From assembly GCF_019880585.1 (NCBI RefSeq), contig NZ_JAINVV010000004.1:558001-622000 (forward strand): a DNA stretch of 64,000 nt, read 5' to 3'. Numbering within the stretch: position 1 is the stretch's first letter; each line of letters opens with the position of its first letter. This stretch comes from Sphingomonas colocasiae (GTDB lineage Bacteria; Pseudomonadota; Alphaproteobacteria; Sphingomonadales; Sphingomonadaceae). A model generated the notes under the pieces. That model was given only the letters and a program-made list of their open reading frames with translations. It had not been told where the DNA came from and did not search any database. Below, piece by piece: positions 1 through 6,418 of the stretch. A program made the translations under genes and the position numbers.

Positions 1-114
1 CTCTCGACCGGCATAAGCCGCGTCTGGGTCAATGGCGAACCGGTCTGGCACGATGCGCGGGCGACGGGCGCCCTGCCCGGGCAAACCCTGCTCAACCGGC
101 ACCCCCTCGGCTGA
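1..114 (+). CDS. N-acyl-D-amino-acid deacylase (C-terminal 37 residues)
   Basis: This is the 3' end of a gene that begins outside the window. The visible tail, containing ISRVWVNGEPVW and ending with LLNRHPLG, is the typical last strand and C-terminus of D-aminoacylase-type amidohydrolases. In that family the re-entered beta-sandwich ends in a [IV]xxVWVNG motif. The complete D-aminoacylase at 24931-26451 ends in the same way (IARVWVNGALVF), so the two are probably paralogues. The catalytic part lies outside the window, so activity cannot be judged. The family hydrolyses N-acylated D-amino acids or acts as a related dihydroorotase-like hydrolase. Confidence 0.7.
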   Translation, partial: LSTGISRVWVNGEPVWHDARATGALPGQTLLNRHPLG

Positions 115-225
115 GCGATCCTGATCATGTCGCTTCAGGCGCGATCAGGTCGATTTCAGTGGAAAGATTTGCCGATCGGAGAATTCGGCGTAAGCTGTTG
201 CGTCACCATCCCCGGGGGAATCACC

Positions 226-2151
226 ATGATCGTTCGCCGCTTCGCCACGGCCCTGCTTTCGTCCGCTCTCGCGCTTGCCGCCGCCGTGCCGGCCATGGCG
301 CAGACCCGGGTCACCAGCGACATCCCGCCGGGCTTCAAGCCGTCGGACGATCTCAAGGACTTCACGATCCGCGAGGTGCAGATCCCGATGCGCGACGGCG
401 TGAAGCTGCATGCGAACATCGTGATTCCGAAGGGCGCGAAGAACGCGCCGATCATCTTCTCGCGCACGCCTTATTCGGCGGATAAGGCGATCACCGGCCT
501 GCCGTCCAACCGCTATTCGATGGCGTTGCCCACGGCTTATGCGGAGCTTGCCGCGGCCGGCTACATCATCGTCGTCCAGGATGTGCGCGGGCGCTACAAG
601 TCCGAAGGCGACTATATCATCGCCAAGCCGCTGATCGGCCCGCTCAACGACACCAAGAACGATCACTCCACCGACACATATGACAGCATCGACTGGCTGG
701 TGAAGAACGTGCCGGAAACCAACGGCAAGGTCGGCACGGTCGGCGTCAGCTATGGCGGATTCACCACGCTGATGAGCCTCGTCAATCCGCATCCGGCGCT
801 GAAGGCGGCGGTGCCGATCAACCCGCTGGTCGATGGCTGGATCGGCGATGACTGGTTCCACAACGGCGCCTATCGCCAGAGCTTTCTCGACTGGGTCTAC
901 CGGATGAGCGCCGACAAATCGTCGCGCTACGGGCTCCAGTTCGATCGGCAGGATACCTATGAAAGCTGGCTGAAGGCCGGTTCGGTCAGCGACATGGCGA
1001 AGCTGATCGGCGTCGACAAGCTGCCGGTGTTCCAGAAAGCGGTCGCCCATCCCGCCTATGACGATTATTGGAAAGAGCAGGCGCTCGACAGGATCCTGGC
1101 GAAGGAGCCGCTCAAGGTGCCGACGCTCCATGTCCACAGCCTGTGGGATCAGGAGGATATCTACGGCGCGCCGGCCGTCTACGAAGCGATGGAGCCCAAG
1201 GACAAGGGCAATGACGAGAATTTCATGATCATCGGCCCGTGGCGCCACGGCCAGAACATGAATCTCGACGGATCGAAGCTGGGGGCGATCGATTTCGACG
1301 GCAACACATCCGCCTGGTATCGCGAGAAGGTGCTGATCCCCTTCTTCGATCAGCATCTGAAGGACGGCGGAAAGAATGCGAAGCTCGCGCCGGTGACGGC
1401 ATTCGAAACCGGCGCCAACGAATGGCATCGCTATAATCGCTGGCCGCTGTCGTGCGCCAGCGGCTGTCCGTCCCAGTCCAGGTCGATCTATTTTTCGGCG
1501 GACGGCGGACTGGGCTGGAGCGCGCCGGGCGGGGCCGGCGGCTTCGCCGAATATGTCTCCGATCCCGCACGGCCGGTCACCTATCGCCAGCGGCCGATCC
1601 TCTCGACCTACAATCCGCAGACGAGCTGGGGCCAATGGCTGGTCGACGACCAGCGTTTCGCCGAAGCGCGTCCCGACGTCGTCACCTTCGTGAGTGACGT
1701 GCTGACCGACGATGTCCGCCTGGCCGGCCAGCCGATCGCCAAATTCTTCGCTTCGACCAGCGGCACCGACAGCGACTGGGTGGTCAAGCTGATCGACGTC
1801 TATCCGGCCGAATATCCCGCGGCGCCCGAAATGGGCGGCTATGAACTGGCGATCTCGATGGACATCATGCGCGGCCGCTATCGCGACGATCCGTCAAAGC
1901 CCAGCGCGATCCCCGCGAACAAGGTGGTCGAATATCAGCTCAAGCTGCCTCAGGTGAGCCATAAATTCCTGAAGGGCCACCGCATCATGGTGCAGATCCA
2001 GTCGAGCTGGTTCCCGCTCTACGATCGCAACCCGCAGACCTTCGTGCCCAACATCTTCACCGCGAAGAAGTCGGACTATGTGAAGGCGACGCAGCGCATC
2101 TACAGCTCGGCCAAATATCCGAGCCGCATCGAATTGCCCGTGATCCCGTGA
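226..2151 (+). CDS. Exported CocE/NonD-family alpha/beta hydrolase (peptidase S15-like)
   Basis: The protein (641 aa) is a secreted or periplasmic serine hydrolase of the CocE/X-Pro dipeptidyl-peptidase (S15) type, which cleaves esters, amides or acyl-amino compounds. It has a signal peptide (MIVRRFATALLSSALALAAA, ending VPAMA). The substrate-domain opening is MRDGVKLHANIVIPKG, the nucleophile motif is GVSYGG, the acid is in the LWDQED region and the histidine is in GPWRHG. A C-terminal jelly-roll domain follows. An in-frame ATG at 127 is possible, but the ATG at 226 is preceded by GGGGA and starts exactly at the signal peptide. It follows the deacylase tail at 1-114 and precedes a second hydrolase of the same family, so the set may process acylated amino acids or peptides. 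The substrate is unknown. Confidence 0.85.
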   Translation: MIVRRFATALLSSALALAAAVPAMAQTRVTSDIPPGFKPSDDLKDFTIREVQIPMRDGVKLHANIVIPKGAKNAPIIFSRTPYSADKAITGLPSNRYSMALPTAYAELAAAGYIIVVQDVRGRYKSEGDYIIAKPLIGPLNDTKNDHSTDTYDSIDWLVKNVPETNGKVGTVGVSYGGFTTLMSLVNPHPALKAAVPINPLVDGWIGDDWFHNGAYRQSFLDWVYRMSADKSSRYGLQFDRQDTYESWLKAGSVSDMAKLIGVDKLPVFQKAVAHPAYDDYWKEQALDRILAKEPLKVPTLHVHSLWDQEDIYGAPAVYEAMEPKDKGNDENFMIIGPWRHGQNMNLDGSKLGAIDFDGNTSAWYREKVLIPFFDQHLKDGGKNAKLAPVTAFETGANEWHRYNRWPLSCASGCPSQSRSIYFSADGGLGWSAPGGAGGFAEYVSDPARPVTYRQRPILSTYNPQTSWGQWLVDDQRFAEARPDVVTFVSDVLTDDVRLAGQPIAKFFASTSGTDSDWVVKLIDVYPAEYPAAPEMGGYELAISMDIMRGRYRDDPSKPSAIPANKVVEYQLKLPQVSHKFLKGHRIMVQIQSSWFPLYDRNPQTFVPNIFTAKKSDYVKATQRIYSSAKYPSRIELPVIP

Positions 2152-2161
2152 GGGTCGCACG

Positions 2162-2192
2162 CCCCGCGCCGGCGCCATGCGCCGGTGCGGGG
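2162..2192 (+). terminator. Strong GC-rich hairpin between the two CocE-type genes
   Basis: The arms CCCCGC-G-CCGGCGC and GCGCCGG-T-GCGGGG pair over 14 positions, with one G-U wobble and a 3-nt CAT loop, starting 11 nt after the stop codon of the first hydrolase gene. No U-run follows, so it may be a rho-assisted terminator, an mRNA processing or stability element, or an attenuator between the two hydrolase genes. Confidence 0.5.
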
Positions 2193-2272
2193 TGAAACGC
2201 GTGGCGGACATATCGCCGCGACAATCTGTCGAAACGAGAATGAAAGGGCCGCAAGGCCGGATCGAGGGTGTC

Positions 2273-4060
2273 ATGGTGAAGGCATTGCAGCTGTTCGGAA
2301 CGGCATTGGCGCTGGCGGTATCGCTGCCGGCGTTGGCACAGGCGCAATCCGCACCCCCGGCTCCAGACGCTGCGAAGATCGAGATGCGATGGGGCGTCAA
2401 GATCCCGCTGCGCGACGGTGTCGAACTCAACGCCACCGTCTATCTGCCCAAGGGGCAGGCGGCGCCGGCACCCTGTATCGTCACGCTCACCCCCTATATC
2501 GGACAGAGCTATCATGATCGCGGGGTCTATTTCGCGGCGCATGGTCTCCCGTTCCTGACCGTCGACGTGCGCGGGCGCGGCAATTCGGGCGGGGAGTTCC
2601 GTCCGCTCATCCAGGAGGCGAAGGACGGTCACGACGTCGTCGAATGGATGGCGAAACAATCCTGGTGCAACGGCAAGGTCTCGATGTGGGGCGGCTCCTA
2701 TGCCGGCTACAACCAATGGGCGACCGCCAAGGAAGCGCCGCCGCATCTGGTGACGATCGTGCCGGTCGCTTCGCCCTATCCGGGTTATGATTTCCCGACG
2801 CGCAACAACATGGCCGCGCCGTATCTGATGCAGTGGCTCACCTTCACCTCGGGCAAGACTTCGCAGGCCAGTATCTTCGGCGATCCCTTCTTCTGGTCCT
2901 CGCTGTGGCGCGAGCGTTTCGAGAAGGGGGAGGCGTTCAGCACGTTGCCGAAGGTCTTCGGCGGGGATCAGAAGATCCTCGAGGAATGGATCTCCCACCC
3001 CGAGGTCGACGCCTGGTACGACAGCTATGCGCCGACCCCGGAGCAGTTCCAGGCGCTCGACATGCCGATCCTGACGATCACCGGCAGCTATGACGGCGAC
3101 CAGCCCGGCGCGCTCGCCTTCTACAAGACGCATATGCGGCTGGCGGCGCCTGCGCAGCGCGCGAAGCATTTTCTGATCATCGGCCCCTGGGATCATGCCG
3201 GTACGCGCACGCCGCAGGCGGAGGTCGGCGGCGTCAAGTTCGGGCCGGAAAGCCTGCTCGACCTGCCCAAGCTCCATCTCGACTGGTACGCCTGGACGAT
3301 GGCGGGCGGCGCCAGGCCCGCCTTCCTCAAAAAGCCGGTGGCCTATTATGTGACGGGCGCGGAGAAGTGGCGCTATGCGGACACGCTCGAAGCGATCACC
3401 GCCGAGCAGCGCGCCTATTATCTCGATTCGACCGCCAATGCGACGCGGGTCATGGCGTCCGGCGCGCTATCGCCGACGGGGGCGGGCAAGGGCGCGCCCG
3501 ACAGCTATGTCTATGATCCGCGCGACGTTTCGGGTGCCGCGCTGGAGGCTGGCATCGATCCTTCGTCACTGACCGATCAGCAACTCGTGCTGGCGGGCGA
3601 CGGCAAGCAGCTCGTCTATCACACCCCCGTGTTCGACAAGGAAACCGAGCTGTCGGGTTTCTTCCGGCTTGCCGCATGGATCGCGATCGACCAGCCGGAC
3701 ACCGATTTCCAGGCTTCGGTCTATGAGATCGACGGCAAGGGCGGGAGCATCCTCCTCACCAACGACGTGATCCGGGCGCGCTATCGCGAAGGGCTGCGCG
3801 CGGCGAAGCTGATCACGACCAAGGATGCGCTGCGCTACGATTTCAACAGCTTCACCTTCGTCTCGCGCCGGATCGCCAAGGGCAGCCGGTTGCGGCTCGT
3901 CGTCGGCCCGATGAATTCGATCTACACGCAGAAAAACTATAATTCGGGCGGTGTGGTCTCCGACGAGACGATGAAGGATGCCCGTCCCGTCACGGTGAAG
4001 CTGTTGCACGACAAGGCGCATCCGAGTGCGCTCTACCTGCCGATCGCGCAGCCGGACTAG
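2273..4060 (+). CDS. Second exported CocE/NonD-family hydrolase
   Basis: The protein (595 aa) is a second exported serine hydrolase of the CocE/S15 type. The signal peptide MVKALQLFGTALALAVSLPA ends in LAQAQS. The family features are IPLRDGVELNATVYLP, the nucleophile in WGGSYAGYNQW, the acid in ITGSYDGDQPG and the catalytic His in IGPWDHAGTR. The ATG at 2273 is chosen because GAGGGTG lies just upstream and it starts at the signal peptide; an in-frame ATG at 2240 would add 11 polar residues. The sequence differs clearly from the upstream hydrolase, so this is an old paralogue pair, not a recent duplication. A 31-nt hairpin separates the two genes. Substrate range is unknown; acylated amino acids or esters are plausible from the neighbouring deacylase. 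Confidence 0.83.
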   Translation: MVKALQLFGTALALAVSLPALAQAQSAPPAPDAAKIEMRWGVKIPLRDGVELNATVYLPKGQAAPAPCIVTLTPYIGQSYHDRGVYFAAHGLPFLTVDVRGRGNSGGEFRPLIQEAKDGHDVVEWMAKQSWCNGKVSMWGGSYAGYNQWATAKEAPPHLVTIVPVASPYPGYDFPTRNNMAAPYLMQWLTFTSGKTSQASIFGDPFFWSSLWRERFEKGEAFSTLPKVFGGDQKILEEWISHPEVDAWYDSYAPTPEQFQALDMPILTITGSYDGDQPGALAFYKTHMRLAAPAQRAKHFLIIGPWDHAGTRTPQAEVGGVKFGPESLLDLPKLHLDWYAWTMAGGARPAFLKKPVAYYVTGAEKWRYADTLEAITAEQRAYYLDSTANATRVMASGALSPTGAGKGAPDSYVYDPRDVSGAALEAGIDPSSLTDQQLVLAGDGKQLVYHTPVFDKETELSGFFRLAAWIAIDQPDTDFQASVYEIDGKGGSILLTNDVIRARYREGLRAAKLITTKDALRYDFNSFTFVSRRIAKGSRLRLVVGPMNSIYTQKNYNSGGVVSDETMKDARPVTVKLLHDKAHPSALYLPIAQPD

Positions 4061-4072
4061 GGTCCGGACCCT
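4059..4072. terminator. 14-bp perfect palindrome between convergent genes
   Basis: AGGGTCCGGACCCT is a perfect palindrome that overlaps the stop codon of the CocE-type gene and sits just before the end of the convergent DUF2867 gene. It could act as a short bidirectional hairpin, but the stem is limited and there is no U-run. Confidence 0.3.
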
Positions 4073-4078
4073 GGTCGA

Positions 4079-4606
4079 TCAGGCCGGCCAGCCGCGCATC
4101 GCGGCCCTGCGCAGATAGGCTTTCACGATCACGATGTGGAACGGACGGATCGCGGCGAGATAGAGGCGGCCAAGGCGGTTGTGGCAACGCACCACCGTCG
4201 TCACGATCGCGACAGCGGCCGCATCATGTTCGTCCGCGCGGATCAGCACCGATGTCCGGAAATCGAGATGGCGGTCATCCTCGCCGACGATCAATTCATG
4301 CGGCGATCGTGAGATCACCGGAAAGAAATCGATCCGGTCGCGATCCTGAGATGACGTTGCCGCGCGGATCTGTTTCGCGGTCTTGATCCCCAGCATGCCC
4401 ATCACAGCGTCGCGGATACGCATGAGCACGCCCACCCAGGGGGCCGGATGTGCAAGGATCGCCTTGGCGAGACTGTCGATGTCGCGTGTCGTGCCTTGCG
4501 GCAGGATGATGGCATAGGCATCGGTCAGGTTCGCGCCGGCATAGTCCGGCGCAAGAGCGCTTTCAGGCGGCGGTGAGATCGCATGGGGCGTGGTCGGCGA
4601 TGCCAT
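4079..4606 (-). CDS. DUF2867 family protein
   Basis: The protein (175 aa) has the DUF2867 pattern: a central strand-rich part with DFRTSVLIR followed by VTTVVRCHNRLGRLYLAAI and a C-terminal hydrophobic helix ending in FHIVIVKAYLRRA. DUF2867 is also found fused behind SDR-like nucleotide-sugar epimerases; the function of the free-standing form is not established. The ATG at 4606 is chosen because the reading frame upstream of it lies antisense to the glycosylase gene and has no protein-like character. It is divergent from the AlkC-type gene, with 84 bp between the start codons, and convergent with the CocE-type gene. No signal peptide is visible. Confidence 0.65.
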   Translation of the reverse strand: MASPTTPHAISPPPESALAPDYAGANLTDAYAIILPQGTTRDIDSLAKAILAHPAPWVGVLMRIRDAVMGMLGIKTAKQIRAATSSQDRDRIDFFPVISRSPHELIVGEDDRHLDFRTSVLIRADEHDAAAVAIVTTVVRCHNRLGRLYLAAIRPFHIVIVKAYLRRAAMRGWPA

Positions 4607-4690
4607 GCCGCCATATAGACTCGAAAGGGTCCGATGATGAGCGGCAATCGAGTCGACGACCAAGGTGACGGTGAGGAACGACGCAAGACG

Positions 4691-5806
4691 ATGACAAGCG
4701 AGACGGCAACTCCCGCGCTTCTCAAGGACATACTCGGGCCGCAGGCGCTGGGGACGATCGCCGATGCCGGTGCGGCCGCATCGCCGGATTTCGGCCGGGC
4801 CGCCTTTCTGACGGCGGCGACGAGCGGATTGGAGCCGCTCTCGATCATGGAGCGTGTCCGCCATATCGCCGATGCGCTGAAGCGCGCGTTGCCGGGGGAT
4901 TATGCGGATGCGCTCGCGATCCTTCGCGCGATGGCGCCCGATCTGACGCATGGTTTCCAGGCGGTCGCGATCACCGAGTTCGTCGCCCGGCATGGGCTTC
5001 ATGACTTCGACAGGTCGATGGCGGCGCTCGCCGATCTCACCCGCTTCGGCACCGCCGAATTCGCGATCCGGCCGTTCCTGGCGTTGGATGCCGACCGCAC
5101 ATTGGCGGTGATGATGCATTGGGCGGGCAACGAGAACGAGCATGTCCGCCGGCTGGCGAGCGAGGGCTGCCGGCCCCGATTGCCCTGGGCGGCGCGCGTG
5201 CCCGCGATCAAGGCCGATCCGACGCTGGCCGCGCCGATCCTCGAGCGGCTCAAGGCCGATCCGAGCCTGTATGTCCGCAAATCGGTCGCCAACCATCTGA
5301 ACGATATCGCCAAGGATCGCCCCGATTGGCTGCTCGATCGGCTCGGCGGCTGGCCGGCCGGTGATCCGCGCACCGGCTGGATCGTCCGCCACGCGCTGCG
5401 CACGCTGATCAAGCAGGGCGAGCCGCGCGCGCTGGCGCTGATCGGCGTCGGGCATGGCGCGGCAGTGGAGGTGCGGGGGTTCACGGTCACACCGGAGACC
5501 GTCCGTCTTGGTGACGCGATCGCGATCGCCGCCGATCTGCGGTCGACGGCCGACAGCGCCCAGCGACTGGTGGTCGATTATCGCATCCACTACGCCCGCG
5601 CCGGCGGCAAGCGCGCGGCCAAGGTGTTCAAGCTCAAGACCTTCGAACTGGCCGCCGCCGACAGCGTCGCGCTCGGCATCCGTCAGCAGATCAAGGATTT
5701 CAGCACCCGCCGCCATCATCCGGGCAGCCATGAGGTGGAGTTGATCGTCAACGGCCAGACGGTGGCCTGTGCCGGCTTCGACCTTCTGGGTGACGCAGAG
5801 GCCTGA
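4691..5806 (+). CDS. alkC: AlkC-type DNA alkylation repair glycosylase with C-terminal Ig-like domain
   Basis: The protein (371 aa) is a HEAT-like-repeat DNA glycosylase related to Bacillus cereus AlkC, which excises 3-methyladenine-type lesions. Visible features are the early ALLKDILGPQ, helical repeats over about residues 1-265, the conserved NEHVRRLASEG, the YVRKSVANHLNDIAKDRPDW repeat, and WIVRHALRTLIKQG. About 100 C-terminal residues are strand-rich (VEVRGFTVTPETVRLGDA to the end) and match the Ig-like domain described for AlkC; AlkD lacks this domain. The ATG at 4691 gives the conserved N-terminus; an ATG at 4634 would add 19 polar residues. Two small genes follow in the same direction. 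Expression in response to alkylation cannot be judged from the sequence. Confidence 0.8.
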   Translation: MTSETATPALLKDILGPQALGTIADAGAAASPDFGRAAFLTAATSGLEPLSIMERVRHIADALKRALPGDYADALAILRAMAPDLTHGFQAVAITEFVARHGLHDFDRSMAALADLTRFGTAEFAIRPFLALDADRTLAVMMHWAGNENEHVRRLASEGCRPRLPWAARVPAIKADPTLAAPILERLKADPSLYVRKSVANHLNDIAKDRPDWLLDRLGGWPAGDPRTGWIVRHALRTLIKQGEPRALALIGVGHGAAVEVRGFTVTPETVRLGDAIAIAADLRSTADSAQRLVVDYRIHYARAGGKRAAKVFKLKTFELAAADSVALGIRQQIKDFSTRRHHPGSHEVELIVNGQTVACAGFDLLGDAEA

Positions 5807-5813
5807 TGCCGGC

Positions 5814-6074
5814 ATGGCGAAGAAGAAATATTATCTCACGGCCACCTTGCCCGATGGCTATGTCAAGACGATCGGCCCGACGGCGACCGAGTTCACCCAT
5901 TATTGGCGGATCGTCGCTTATCTGGAGAACGGAAAGACCGAGGTCTTCTGGGGCCACACCAAGTCGCTGACCGACGCGAAGAAGAAGCGGCGGGCGGCGG
6001 TCGAGGCTGTCGGAAATCGCGGCTGGACACGCCATGATTTCGATATCGTCGAGCTGGTCAGGACGGTGGGATGA
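5814..6074 (+). CDS. Small conserved-looking protein of unknown function (86 aa)
   Basis: The gene begins 8 nt after the AlkC-type gene and so is probably co-transcribed. The protein starts MAKKKYYLTATLPDGYVK, is mixed alpha/beta and ends with an amphipathic part containing FDIVELVRTVG. A lysine-rich stretch (DAKKKRRAAVEAV) near residues 53-65 could contact nucleic acid. I do not recognise the family. The start at 5814 is preferred because the upstream in-frame codons lie inside the AlkC-type gene. Its stop overlaps the ATG of a 36-codon reading frame by 4 nt (ATGA). Confidence 0.55.
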   Translation: MAKKKYYLTATLPDGYVKTIGPTATEFTHYWRIVAYLENGKTEVFWGHTKSLTDAKKKRRAAVEAVGNRGWTRHDFDIVELVRTVG

Positions 6075-6181
6075 TTGCTCGTGAACGGTATATCCTTGAA
6101 TTGACAAATGACGAATACATAAATATTGGCCCTCGGCCCGCAAATGCGGTGTCAATAGAGGTGGATGATGACAGACGATAG
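6071..6181 (+). CDS. Possible very small translationally coupled gene (36 aa)
   Basis: An ATG overlaps the TGA of the preceding 86-residue gene (ATGA at 6071-6074) and is preceded by GGACGGTGGG. It opens a frame of 36 codons ending in TAG at 6179-6181. The peptide begins MIARERYILELTNDEYINIG and ends in an acidic and basic tail (EVDDDRR). The region is noticeably AT-richer than its neighbours. I recognise no family. The coupled overlap is the main reason to call it; it could also be a chance reading frame at the start of the intergenic region. Confidence 0.35.
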   Translation: MIARERYILELTNDEYINIGPRPANAVSIEVDDDRR

Positions 6182-6213
6182 CCAGCACCGGGAGTCTCGC
6201 TGACGCGTCCGTA

Positions 6214-6233
6214 GAGGCGTGTGGGTGCGCCTC
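6214..6233 (+). terminator. Possible terminator hairpin after the alkC operon
   Basis: GAGGCG and CGCCTC form a perfect 6-bp stem with an 8-nt loop, followed by CCTCTTGATT. It lies downstream of the alkC-86aa-36aa run. The downstream T-content is weak, so the call is tentative. Confidence 0.3.
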
Positions 6234-6332
6234 CCTCTTGATTGTCCGGTGATGATCGCCGGAATTTTCATTCCATGAGCTTTTAGAAACCGGTGGAAGG
6301 TCGGCGCTGATCCTGCGCATGCCTGCGCTTGT

Positions 6333-6357
6333 CCTGCATTCGACTATCGAATGCGGG
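6333..6357. promoter_or_regulatory. Strong inverted repeat upstream of the EF-G paralogue
   Basis: CCTGCATTCGA and TCGAATGCGGG flank the triplet CTA. All 11 pairs can form in RNA if one T-G is counted as a wobble; in DNA it is a near-perfect operator-like palindrome. It ends 61 nt before the ATG of the EF-G-like gene, so it could be a repressor site or a leader hairpin. Confidence 0.4.
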
Positions 6358-6418
6358 ATGAATGCGCACGCCTATTCGACAGCCATGGGCATACCCACGC
6401 TAGTTCGAGAATAAGATC

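Larger units (their letters stand above)
6182..6418. other. Intergenic region upstream of the EF-G paralogue
   Basis: Together with the small reading frame at 6071-6181 this is the only long stretch here without a large gene. It holds a terminator-like hairpin (GAGGCG at 6214-6219 and CGCCTC at 6228-6233) and a strong inverted repeat at 6333-6357. I see no tRNA and no further convincing coding frame. Confidence 0.5.

Noticed and set aside
4607-5815. Long upstream extension of the DUF2867 gene, antisense to alkC
   Set aside because: The protein-like part starts at 4606; the extension is a shadow of the glycosylase gene.
6075-6418. A tRNA or other RNA gene in the longest gap
   Set aside because: No cloverleaf, anticodon arm or CCA end could be found by eye; only two short inverted repeats are present.
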